A DNA stretch of 13,071 nucleotides from Anaerolineales bacterium UBA4823 (lineage in GTDB: Bacteria > Chloroflexota > Anaerolineae > Anaerolineales > UBA4823): positions 1 to 13,071 of the forward strand of contig DHFN01000028.1 in the NCBI GenBank assembly GCA_002402275.1. The letters run 5' to 3'. The notes beneath the pieces were generated by a model. It did no database searches. It was not told where the DNA came from and worked only from the letters and a program-made list of their open reading frames with translations. A program made the translations under genes and the position numbers. Below are positions 6,077 to 13,071 of this stretch, one piece after another. How positions within the stretch are numbered: position 1 is the stretch's first letter; each line of letters starts with the position of its first letter.

Positions 6077-7660
6077 TTATTTGGTTAAAATTGGTGGCTT
6101 TCTGGTGCGCCATTCATCTTCCTCAGTAACTTTCTCGTAAGCATAAGCAATTCTCAGTAATTCAGATTCGGCAAAATCATTCCCTAACAATTGAACTCCA
6201 ATTGGCAATCCTTGGAGATCAAATCCAGCTGGAATCGAAATTCCGGGTATGCCGGCGTGATTTGCGGGAACTGTCAACTGATCAGCATATTGCATCAAGA
6301 CTGAATCCCCATAGATATCTCCCATTCGGAAAGCAGTGGTTGGGGTTGTAGGCGTAAGCAAAGCTTTTAAACGATATTTTCCTTTTGGGTCAAAGATTTC
6401 ATTAAAATCTTGGCGGATTAACGTTCGTACCCGTAAAGCTCGCAGATAATATTGTTCGCTATATTGGGCAGCACTGACGTACATACCCATTAAAATGCGC
6501 AATTTGGGTTGTAACCCGAAGCCTTCAGCTCGACTTTTCCGATACATTTCATGGACATCGCTCACCGCTTGGCGAGTCCGATAACCATATTTGACTCCGT
6601 CAAAGCGATGGAGGTTCGAGGCAGCTTCGACTCGGGAGATGACAAAATAAGCCGGGATACCATAACGAGTTTGCTGCATTGGGACATCTTCGACAATATC
6701 AGCTCCCATCTCTGCCAAACGCCCAGCTGCCCTATAGACGGCATCTTTCATGATTGCGGGGATGTCTTCCTGCTGAATTTCCCCGCTTTGAGCATCTAAA
6801 TAAGTTATTTTAAAGTAATCTGGCGAGAGCCCAATCCGCATGCCCCGAATTGGGGTTTGTAACTCACTTAGATAATTTGGCACTGAGAGATTTGCTGCGG
6901 TTGAGTCTTTGGGATCTGCTCCGCTTATGATACGCAATACCAAAGCGGCATCCTGAACATTTCTGGTAATAGGGCCTGGACAATCTAAAGAGGAACCAAA
7001 GGCGATTAAGCCATAACGAGAGACCCTACTATAAGTGGGTTTTACACCTATCACACCACAAAAAGCTGCTGGCTGGCGAATTGACCCAGCGGTATCCGTC
7101 CCGATCGAGAAGCAGCCCTCCCCAACTGCTACGGCAGCAGTACTCCCGCCAGACGAGCCACCTGGGACGCAATCCGTGTTCCATGGATTCCGCGGCGTTG
7201 GCAAGAAAGCACTGGACTCACTTGACGATCCATAAGCAAATTCATCCTGGTTTACTTTTCCTAACAAAACTCCCCCTTGAGCTTCGATTCGTTCGATAGG
7301 GGTGGCTGTATAGGGGGATGTAAAATTAGAAAGAATGCGCGACCCTGCGGTTGTAAGAGTATCTTTAACACAATAAATATCTTTGGTTGTAAAAGGAACC
7401 CCAGCTAAACCTCCAGGATCTTCACCTGCTGCGATGGCATGATCAACTTTTTGAGCTTGAGACCTAGCCCGTTCTGGAGTTAAGGTAATGAAAGAATGGA
7501 TTTTATCTGGTTCTATCTGATTATTCCCATCCAGTTGCCCTGGACATCCATCTACTTCCCCAATTCTTTTTAATGCACTCTCCAAAACTTCCACAGCGGA
7601 AACCTGCTTGCGGCGAATCATCCCAACCAATTGATAAGCTGGATAGTCACATAACTCCAT
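6077..7660 (-). CDS. gatA: Asp-tRNA(Asn)/Glu-tRNA(Gln) amidotransferase subunit A
   Basis: GatA is the glutaminase subunit of GatCAB and an amidase-signature enzyme; it frees ammonia from glutamine and channels it to GatB. The Ser-cisSer-Lys triad is intact: K93 in FTTKD, S169 in PGGSSGGS (166-173) and S193 in GTDTAGSIRQPA (187-198), with spacings as in known GatA proteins. The 527-residue length exceeds the usual 480-490 or so. The extra length seems to come from an insertion near 37-55 (with GQLDGNNQIEPD), a second near 284-300 (YLDAQSGEIQQED) and a smaller one near DPKGKYRLK. The C-terminal region with ALLTPTTPTTAF and PAGFDLQGLPIGVQLLG is canonical. The start lies 3 bp after the gatC stop and has GGAG about 6 nt upstream, placed inside the end of gatC, so translation is probably coupled. 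Confidence 0.96.
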   Translation of the reverse strand: MELCDYPAYQLVGMIRRKQVSAVEVLESALKRIGEVDGCPGQLDGNNQIEPDKIHSFITLTPERARSQAQKVDHAIAAGEDPGGLAGVPFTTKDIYCVKDTLTTAGSRILSNFTSPYTATPIERIEAQGGVLLGKVNQDEFAYGSSSESSAFLPTPRNPWNTDCVPGGSSGGSTAAVAVGEGCFSIGTDTAGSIRQPAAFCGVIGVKPTYSRVSRYGLIAFGSSLDCPGPITRNVQDAALVLRIISGADPKDSTAANLSVPNYLSELQTPIRGMRIGLSPDYFKITYLDAQSGEIQQEDIPAIMKDAVYRAAGRLAEMGADIVEDVPMQQTRYGIPAYFVISRVEAASNLHRFDGVKYGYRTRQAVSDVHEMYRKSRAEGFGLQPKLRILMGMYVSAAQYSEQYYLRALRVRTLIRQDFNEIFDPKGKYRLKALLTPTTPTTAFRMGDIYGDSVLMQYADQLTVPANHAGIPGISIPAGFDLQGLPIGVQLLGNDFAESELLRIAYAYEKVTEEDEWRTRKPPILTK

Positions 7661-7663
7661 GGA

Positions 7664-7984
7664 TCACTCCAGATCTTGATGAGGAATATCAGGGACAATA
7701 ATAAACCGCTCTTCGACTTCCGGTGCTTGTTCGAGGATGCTATCGGCAAGTTCACTAGGCTGCCAAAAATCCCCTCGGATAGGTGGTCGAAAAGCTGGTG
7801 AGTATTGAATACCATGCAAAGCCGGTGGAATATTTGGGTCAAGGGGGATGTCTGCTAATTCATTGATCGCTTTGAGTTGATTGTTCAATTGCTGCCGTAA
7901 ATATTCAGATTCTTGGTTCGACAACTCTAATGCAGCAAGAGATACTAAATGGGAAAATAGTTCAGGACTGATCGGCTCGGTCAT
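7664..7984 (-). CDS. gatC: Asp-tRNA(Asn)/Glu-tRNA(Gln) amidotransferase subunit C
   Basis: GatC is the small, belt-like subunit that wraps around and stabilises the GatA-GatB contact. This copy has 106 residues, slightly longer than the usual 95-100. It begins with the family helix pattern HLVSLAALELSNQESEYLRQQL (12-33, shortened motif HLVSLAALEL) and NELADIPLD. The C-terminal half has the conserved RGD...PSELADSILEQAPE region followed by RFIIVP, which matches the usual LxNAPxxxxxxFxVP ending. GGAGG lies about 7 nt before the ATG. It is the first gene of the gatC-gatA-gatB operon and has a near-consensus promoter at 8006-8033 that gives a leader of roughly 15 nt. Confidence 0.94.
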   Translation of the reverse strand: MTEPISPELFSHLVSLAALELSNQESEYLRQQLNNQLKAINELADIPLDPNIPPALHGIQYSPAFRPPIRGDFWQPSELADSILEQAPEVEERFIIVPDIPHQDLE

Positions 7985-8005
7985 CTTAAATCCTCCAGCG
8001 AGGTG

Positions 8006-8033
8006 AGTATATCCTACTTTTCAAAAGTGTCAA
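8006..8033 (-). promoter_or_regulatory. Sigma-70-type promoter of gatCAB
   Basis: On the minus strand TTGACA (8033-8028) and TATACT (8011-8006) are separated by 16 bp. This is a perfect -35 and a 5-of-6 -10. The expected start near 7999 gives a short leader containing the GGAGG site of gatC. It is the best promoter in the window by sequence. Confidence 0.8.
8016..8028. promoter_or_regulatory. Perfect palindrome inside the gatC promoter spacer
   Basis: ACTTTT-C-AAAAGT is a perfect 6+1+6 inverted repeat lying between the -35 and -10 boxes of the gatC promoter and touching the -35. The position is where a repressor would block RNA polymerase. No regulator is encoded nearby, and AT-rich palindromes of this size do arise by chance. 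Confidence 0.4.
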
Positions 8034-8053
8034 TAAGATGCTTTTGACCTCCA

Positions 8054-8062
8054 TGCTATAAT
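8054..8062 (+). promoter_or_regulatory. Extended -10 promoter facing the large membrane gene
   Basis: TGCTATAAT is an exact extended -10 (TGnTATAAT). A TTGACC lies only 7 bp upstream, too close to serve as its -35, so the element would act as an extended -10 promoter. Transcription would begin near 8069 and run through about 220 nt of leader, including the small ORF at 8133-8255, before the large gene at 8291. Its -10 lies about 20 bp beyond the gatC -35, so the two promoters are back to back. Confidence 0.55.
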
Positions 8063-8132
8063 TAGTTTATAAATTTATCGGGAACAGTGCTCGTCGTCAA
8101 ATTGGTTATTCTCGTATAGCAAAGATCAAGAG

Positions 8133-8255
8133 ATGATGCAACAAACAGTAAGAGTTTTTCCATACAATGAGATCGCTCAGAATATAGCAAAATACGATGA
8201 TCATGGGGAATTCATTAGGAAACAATTTGTCCGAAGATGGAAAAGGGGTTTATGA
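8133..8255 (+). CDS. Possible 40-residue small protein in the leader of the large gene
   Basis: An ORF of 40 codons starts with two adjacent ATGs (8133, 8136) and ends at TGA 8253-8255, 35 bp before the large gene. The product begins MMQQTVRVFPYNEIAQNIAK and ends GEFIRKQFVRRWKRGL. It is polar, helix-prone and strongly basic at its C-terminus, with no membrane segment. I do not recognise it. Only a weak purine stretch (AAGATCAAGAG) precedes the start. It could be a real small gene, a leader peptide linked to expression of the large gene, a decayed gene remnant, or chance. Apart from this and the promoters, the 306-bp gap 7985-8290 shows nothing else. Confidence 0.3.
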   Translation: MMQQTVRVFPYNEIAQNIAKYDDHGEFIRKQFVRRWKRGL

Positions 8256-8290
8256 GTATCGAGCTTCGAGATTATATCTAATAATTCTTT

Positions 8291-11200
8291 ATGAATATTA
8301 CTTCATTCCGGGTGTTGATCATTTCTGTAATCATCCTTGCAATCGTTATTGATCTATTTTTGATGCAATGGATGCATCGTCATTTCCAAAAGAAATATGG
8401 GGATAGTCTTAACCTAGCTGAGGGTGTCACCATTTTTGGCTCTTATTCACCCATTTTGACCTGGTTACGGAAAGTGGGGAAAGCCCTTTTAGAAAAAACC
8501 AAAGACAGCCAAAAGCCGGTCGAACAAAAAGAAGATTACCGATCAACAAAGTTATTCGCCCCTCATAATCCTTTTGTTAACCTGATGGAAAGGATGTCCT
8601 GGTTAAATCGTTGGGGTGATAGCTTACAACTTTTTTTGTTAATCTTAGGAGTCCTTTTTTATTGTCGGGGAATACTGAATTTTCAGACGAATTTGCGGTT
8701 GCCTGGAAATGAAAGCGAGTATTTTCAATATGATCTTCAGTTCTTTGTGCAAAGCCTTCTTCAAGATCACCAGTTCCCGACCTGGAATCCCTATCTTCAC
8801 ACCGGATTGCCCTATCTTGCTGATCCAATGCTTAATCTATACAATCCCGTTATCACCCTTCCGTGTTTAGTGTTTGGTGTGAGGATAGGATATCGAATTG
8901 CTTTAGTATTGAGTTATATCTTAGCTGCAATTGGAATGATGAAATTAGGGAAGGCGTTCGGTTTCAACAGGTTAGTTACCCTGTGGTTAGGTTTTATGTA
9001 TGCTTTCTCTAGTCAACCCACTGCTAGATTTTTTTCTGGACAATATTTATTTATCTTTGGGTTTGCATGGATACCCTGGGTGTTTTACTTTCTTATACAG
9101 TACAAGCATAATAAAGAAGTCAAAACACTAGTTTATTTTGCTTGCTCGTTAGCATTACTTTATTTTTGTGGGAATGCTTATTTTACCTTCTTAATTTTTT
9201 GGTTTATTATTCTATTTGTTTTTGTTTTTGCCATTGAGATTTACAAGAAACCCCTGAAGTTTAAGTTAAATTCCAAATTTATTTATTCTATCGTGGCAGC
9301 TTGTTTGTTATGTGGGGGCGTTATTGCTGTAAACTTTCTTCCCATGCTGCAATTTCGACCCTTTATGGTCAAAGGGGAGGATGTATTAGGTTCCCATACT
9401 CCTTTTCAGATCTGGTTGGATTACACTTCCAAAGATACTCTACGTCCGGATGCGTATTCTACCTTACCTGCTAGAGAAGAATTTTATGCCTATATTGGTT
9501 ATGTACCTTTTCTAGCGTTGTTGTTGCTGCCTTTTGGTTGGCGAAGAGGTCAACGTCGCTGGATCCTATATTGGTTAAGTGCAATTCTATTTGTCGTATT
9601 ATGGATAGATGTTGATTGCATGCCCTGGCGGAATTTTTACTATCAAGCCTCGTTCTTTAACCAGTTTCGCTATGTCTTACGGATGATGATCTTTGGGGGT
9701 TTAGCTATTTTTGTACTGGGGGCATTTGGAATTGATGGGGTTTGGAAGTATTTATTAAGGAATATCGAGCATATTAGGCAGGGTGGTTTGGGTTTAATCC
9801 AAATGTTTATAAATAGCATAGGGATTATCGGATTGGTTGTGTTGATGGGTTATGGTGTTTATGATACTTATCAGACCAATCATGTCCACATATTTTTAGA
9901 AGAGGATTACCAACCTGCCTATCGAGTGACCCAATGGCTGAAACAATATGATAACTCGGATTATTATGTCCGTCATAATCCGGTAGGTAGCTGGCATTTG
10001 GCAATGTTATCTTCGCGTTTGAAATATATTGATGCCTGGTACCATTGGACTGATATTCGTCGTTTTGATGATCCACAATTAAATAATCGCCCAGTAGAAG
10101 CAACTCCTTTATACTTTATTCAATCCTCACAGGATAAACCACCCGAAGGGCGTTGGCAAATTGTTAAAGAAATCGAAGGAAATGCAATCTATAAGATGTC
10201 GGATAGCTTACCGATAGCTTTCAAGACACCGCTTATAACACTCCAGGCTAATGAAAATGAAAAACTGAAAAATGGAGATGTGATTGCCTTAACACCTTTT
10301 TTTATTAAAAATGATGCCATTGAAATTATTGCGAATGGTTCAACTGAAGACGTGTTGGTGGTTCTTGTAACTCATTATCCGGGATGGCAGGTAAAAGTTG
10401 ATGGTCGTAACGCTGTGTTGGACCAGGCTGGCGGCTATCTGGCAGTAAAAATGAAAGAGGGCACTCACCGATATCAATTTGAATTTCACCCGACCCTCTT
10501 TTATTTGGGATTGATCATTAGCTTAGTTTGTCTCGGAATTATTTTGTTTATAATTCGTTCTGATATCATCGCGCTAGGAAAATGGTTGAAAAAATTAATC
10601 ACAAAAATCAAAGATTTTAGGATAAAGCTTCCAAAAAGAAAAGTAAAGCTAAAAGAGGGAAAAACTATCTTTAACCCGGCTGTTTATCAGCAAGGGATGT
10701 TTGTGATCGAGAAAAAGGACTTATTAGAGAATGGTTCAAAGGTAGATTTAGTCATCTTACCAAAGGAAAATACCCCAATAGCATTATCCAATCTTTGGAG
10801 AATATGGAAGCAACTAACGACCTATTTATTGAGAAGTTGGCTTAGTGCATTTTCTTTTATTTCCATCTTGTTTGGATTAAGCATCGTCATTTATTTCAGT
10901 ACTCGAATGATTAATCTGGCAAATTTCCCTATCTATTTTTTCACAGACGAAGCCATCCAAACCGTTTCGGCTGCCGATTTAGTGCGGGATCATTTTATGA
11001 GTCCAGATGGGATTCTCCTGCCTACCTATTTTCAAAATGGGAATTTTTATAATTTGAGCCTTAGCGTTTATGCCCAGGTCATACCTTATTTATTGTTTGG
11101 AAAATCGGTGATTGCCACGCGGTCTGTATCAGTGGTGATCTCTTTAGTTACGGCAATTTGTCTGGCGTTGTGTTTTAAGTATGTCGGGAATGAATTTTTT

Positions 11201-12973
11201 AATAGCATTGGAAAGAGCAAAGCAGCTTCATCTGCTGCGGGATGGTGGAGCATTGTCTTGTTTCTATCCATTACCCCCGCTTGGTTTCTCCATTCGCGAA
11301 CAGCATTTGAGACGGTTTTATTCTGTTCATTTTTTGGTCTGTATTTTGCTTTCTATTTGTTATACCGTTATCGTTCACCAAAATATATCTTTCTAGTAGT
11401 ATTGTTTTGTGCCTTAGCGTTTTATTCTTACAGTCCTGGTCAGGTTGTATTGGCTGCATTCACCCTGGGATTATTCTTTTCAGATTTTCGTTATCATTGG
11501 CAAAATCGGAAAATACTGTGTGGGGCAATTGGTTTAGGGTTAGTCTTTTTAATTCCATATTTCCGGTTTCTCTCTTATCATTCCAATGCACCATTCGAGC
11601 ATCTTCGTAATTTAGATTCCTATTGGATGTACCCAATTCCTTTATCTGAGAAAATCTTGCGTTTTTTGCGTGAATACCTTAATGGGCTGAATCCATATTA
11701 TTGGTTCATTCCTAACGATCATGATCTGGTTCGGCATGTGATGAAGGGTTATGGAAATCTAGGTTTGTTCAATCTTCCCTTTATTCTAATTGGATTGATT
11801 GTGGTACTCAAACACCTGAACAACTCCGCCAATCGGACAGTCTTACTGGCAATATTAAGCGCCCCTATGGGAAGCGCTTTAGTAGGGATCGGGATTACCC
11901 GCGTGCTGGTTATGGTCATACCCATAATATTTTTGGCGGGAATTGGATGGCAGCAAATATTAAATTGGATTTCTGAGCCAAGAGACCAAAATGGTGTTCC
12001 AGATCATTTATGGCATAGAGTATTTTTTGACTTAAGGAAAGGTATTTCACATATTAACCAACCATCCGCTCAAGCTGTCCTATTTATCATTTTAGCAGCG
12101 GTCAATTTATACATGCTGTGGGATATTACTTATCGGGCACCGACTTGGTTTGAAGATTATGGACTGTATGGGATGCAATATGGATCAAGACAAATTTTCC
12201 AAGATGTGATTCCCGAAATAATCCAATCTGATTCTAGGAATCGTTTATTTGTCTCCTCTCTGTGGGCCAATGGAGCTGATGTGTTTATTCGTTTCTTTTT
12301 GCCAGAGGAATACACTAAACGGCTGATGATGGGTTCAATTGATGCTTATTTGTCCCAAAAGCAACCTGTTGATGATCACACCATATTTATATTGACCGCT
12401 GAAGAATTTCGTCAGGTTTTAATGAGTCCGAAAATGCGATTTTTAGGAATTATCAAGACCATTCCCTATCCTAATGGGAAGGATGGTTTTTATGTTGTTC
12501 GTTTGGATTATGTAAAAAATGTGGATGAAATTTTTGCAGCCGAAAAAGAAGCCAGACGAAAGCTGATTGCTGGAGACCTGGAAATTCAAGGAAATTCCGC
12601 CCATGTGTTATATTCCCAAATTAATTCTGGGCAATTATCCGATGCGTTTGACGGAGATGTCTTTAGTTTAATCCGCGGAATTGAAGCAAATCCATTTATC
12701 TTTGATTTTAACTTCTCCCAATCTTTGACAATTCAAGGGATAAGTGCCGATTTTGGGTCAATGGACTTTGAAATTAAGGTGATTTTATATAATCAACAAC
12801 ACCCAGAAGGGTTGGTATTAACCCAGACCTATTCTGGATTACCTCCTGACCCCCATATTGAACTGTTATTTCCTGAACCATATCGGGGAAATCACATCCG
12901 ATTGGAAATCTTGAGTTTATCTCACGAGGAAACTGCCCAAATCCATATTCGAGAAATTCATCTGATACAATAA
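8291..12973 (+). CDS. Large GT-C fusion: YfhO-like + PMT/ArnT-like + discoidin-like tail
   Basis: A 1560-residue multi-pass membrane protein that reads as two GT-C glycosyltransferase-type modules in one chain. Residues 5-26 form a lone helix, followed by a basic spacer to about 110. Module 1 (about 112-755) is YfhO-like: an acidic first outer loop (E143, D148), FPTWNPYLHTGLPYLADP (162-179), many helices, then an outer beta domain with HYPGWQVKVDG (695-705) and a closing helix (736-756). A Lys-rich linker (757-845) should be cytoplasmic. Module 2 (about 848-1280) is PMT/ArnT-like, with FFTDEAIQ (D886, E887) in the first outer loop and LHSRTAFETVL (1000-1010). An outer region (1285-1425) precedes a beta-rich tail (1440-1560; DAFDGDVFSLIRG, then repeated strands) resembling discoidin/F5-8C domains. 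Such enzymes normally use polyprenyl-phosphate sugars outside the membrane; donor and acceptor here are unknown. The start is fixed by an in-frame TAA at 8279; there is no Shine-Dalgarno, and AATAAT lies 5 bp before the ATG. Confidence 0.85.
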   Translation: MNITSFRVLIISVIILAIVIDLFLMQWMHRHFQKKYGDSLNLAEGVTIFGSYSPILTWLRKVGKALLEKTKDSQKPVEQKEDYRSTKLFAPHNPFVNLMERMSWLNRWGDSLQLFLLILGVLFYCRGILNFQTNLRLPGNESEYFQYDLQFFVQSLLQDHQFPTWNPYLHTGLPYLADPMLNLYNPVITLPCLVFGVRIGYRIALVLSYILAAIGMMKLGKAFGFNRLVTLWLGFMYAFSSQPTARFFSGQYLFIFGFAWIPWVFYFLIQYKHNKEVKTLVYFACSLALLYFCGNAYFTFLIFWFIILFVFVFAIEIYKKPLKFKLNSKFIYSIVAACLLCGGVIAVNFLPMLQFRPFMVKGEDVLGSHTPFQIWLDYTSKDTLRPDAYSTLPAREEFYAYIGYVPFLALLLLPFGWRRGQRRWILYWLSAILFVVLWIDVDCMPWRNFYYQASFFNQFRYVLRMMIFGGLAIFVLGAFGIDGVWKYLLRNIEHIRQGGLGLIQMFINSIGIIGLVVLMGYGVYDTYQTNHVHIFLEEDYQPAYRVTQWLKQYDNSDYYVRHNPVGSWHLAMLSSRLKYIDAWYHWTDIRRFDDPQLNNRPVEATPLYFIQSSQDKPPEGRWQIVKEIEGNAIYKMSDSLPIAFKTPLITLQANENEKLKNGDVIALTPFFIKNDAIEIIANGSTEDVLVVLVTHYPGWQVKVDGRNAVLDQAGGYLAVKMKEGTHRYQFEFHPTLFYLGLIISLVCLGIILFIIRSDIIALGKWLKKLITKIKDFRIKLPKRKVKLKEGKTIFNPAVYQQGMFVIEKKDLLENGSKVDLVILPKENTPIALSNLWRIWKQLTTYLLRSWLSAFSFISILFGLSIVIYFSTRMINLANFPIYFFTDEAIQTVSAADLVRDHFMSPDGILLPTYFQNGNFYNLSLSVYAQVIPYLLFGKSVIATRSVSVVISLVTAICLALCFKYVGNEFFNSIGKSKAASSAAGWWSIVLFLSITPAWFLHSRTAFETVLFCSFFGLYFAFYLLYRYRSPKYIFLVVLFCALAFYSYSPGQVVLAAFTLGLFFSDFRYHWQNRKILCGAIGLGLVFLIPYFRFLSYHSNAPFEHLRNLDSYWMYPIPLSEKILRFLREYLNGLNPYYWFIPNDHDLVRHVMKGYGNLGLFNLPFILIGLIVVLKHLNNSANRTVLLAILSAPMGSALVGIGITRVLVMVIPIIFLAGIGWQQILNWISEPRDQNGVPDHLWHRVFFDLRKGISHINQPSAQAVLFIILAAVNLYMLWDITYRAPTWFEDYGLYGMQYGSRQIFQDVIPEIIQSDSRNRLFVSSLWANGADVFIRFFLPEEYTKRLMMGSIDAYLSQKQPVDDHTIFILTAEEFRQVLMSPKMRFLGIIKTIPYPNGKDGFYVVRLDYVKNVDEIFAAEKEARRKLIAGDLEIQGNSAHVLYSQINSGQLSDAFDGDVFSLIRGIEANPFIFDFNFSQSLTIQGISADFGSMDFEIKVILYNQQHPEGLVLTQTYSGLPPDPHIELLFPEPYRGNHIRLEILSLSHEETAQIHIREIHLIQ

Positions 12974-13002
12974 ATGGTATGAGACTGTCCCAAAAGAAGG
13001 TC

Positions 13003-13068
13003 GTCACCCCGAGCGAAGCGAGGGGTCTTTTCATTGTTATTAAGATATCTCGCTTCGCTCGGTATGAC
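13003..13068. repeat. Palindromic intergenic repeat after the large gene
   Basis: The left arm 13003-13022 (GTCACCCCGAGCGAAGCGAG) and the right arm 13049-13068 are inverted copies matching in 18 of 20 positions, with a 26-bp loop. The right arm plus flank matches the left edge of the window (1-30). Each arm holds the heptamer GCGAAGC on one strand, known as an unusually stable mini-hairpin in DNA. The left arm also forms a smaller stem, CCCC...GGGG at 13007-13025, followed by TCTTTT, which might end transcription of the large gene about 30 nt after its stop. It is a REP/MITE-like dispersed element; no transposase is present. Confidence 0.7.
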
Positions 13069-13071
13069 AAT

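Noticed and set aside
5925..6113. 62-codon minus-strand frame across the gatA-gatB gap
   Set aside because: It is made mostly of the palindromic repeat plus the end of gatA in another frame, with no ribosome binding site.
8252..8281. 9-codon ORF (MSIELRDYI) overlapping the end of the 40-residue ORF and in frame with the large gene
   Set aside because: It is too short to assess and stops before the large gene's ATG; it only confirms that the large ORF cannot start earlier.
10556..10825. Possibility that the large protein is two genes joined by an error
   Set aside because: The linker is a continuous in-frame, Lys-rich cytoplasmic segment with consistent topology on both sides, and no ribosome binding site and start pair stands out before the second module; it remains testable with reads or homologues.
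12983..12996. GACTGTCCCAAAAG resembling the terminus of some insertion sequences
   Set aside because: There is no matching inverted end, transposase or target duplication in the window.
12774..13070. 98-codon minus-strand frame over the end of the large gene
   Set aside because: It is antisense to a coding region, and its first part is translated repeat sequence (RAKRD-type), a common artefact of these elements.

Overview
The window looks like bacterial chromosome carrying mostly housekeeping genes plus one very large membrane protein. No phage, CRISPR, transposase, rRNA or tRNA gene is visible. The moderately AT-rich composition, the GatCAB amidotransferase set, the scattered GTCA...GCGAAGCGAG type palindromic repeats and the style of the large GT-C membrane protein suggest a Chloroflexota genome, possibly Anaerolineae. 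This assignment is an inference from resemblance and was not tested by any search.

Layout. The left edge (1-197) holds one arm of a dispersed palindromic repeat and the promoter region of murJ, the lipid II flippase gene (198-1787, +). Convergent to murJ is a minus-strand cluster, read from right to left: xseA (3846-2629), xseB (2619-2323) and a divergent PAP2 / DUF212 membrane protein gene (2254-1811). Divergent from xseA is a HIT-domain nucleotide hydrolase/phosphorylase gene (3992-4486, +), which meets gatB tail to tail with only 5 bp between the stop codons. gatC-gatA-gatB (7984-4492, -) form an operon for the tRNA-dependent amidotransferase; gatC and gatA are 3 bp apart, but a degenerate palindromic repeat sits in the 148-bp gatA-gatB gap. 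A 306-bp divergent region (7985-8290) carries a near-consensus gatC promoter with a perfect palindrome in its spacer, an extended -10 promoter facing right, and a possible 40-residue small ORF. The right 4.7 kb is one 1560-residue protein gene (8291-12973, +), followed by a complete palindromic repeat whose right arm matches the left edge of the window.

How the parts relate. The GatCAB genes supply Gln-tRNA and/or Asn-tRNA, XseAB processes single-stranded DNA, and MurJ moves the peptidoglycan precursor across the membrane. The large protein is the least ordinary item. It appears to join a YfhO-like GT-C membrane module with its extracytoplasmic beta domain, a basic cytoplasmic linker, a second GT-C module of the PMT/ArnT (GT39-like) type, and a C-terminal discoidin-like beta-sandwich. 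If correct, it is a two-engine extracytoplasmic glycosyltransferase with a possible glycan-binding tail. The two flanking plus-strand membrane genes lack Shine-Dalgarno sequences and have -10-like hexamers right next to their start codons, while the gat genes and the DUF212 gene have recognisable ribosome binding sites.
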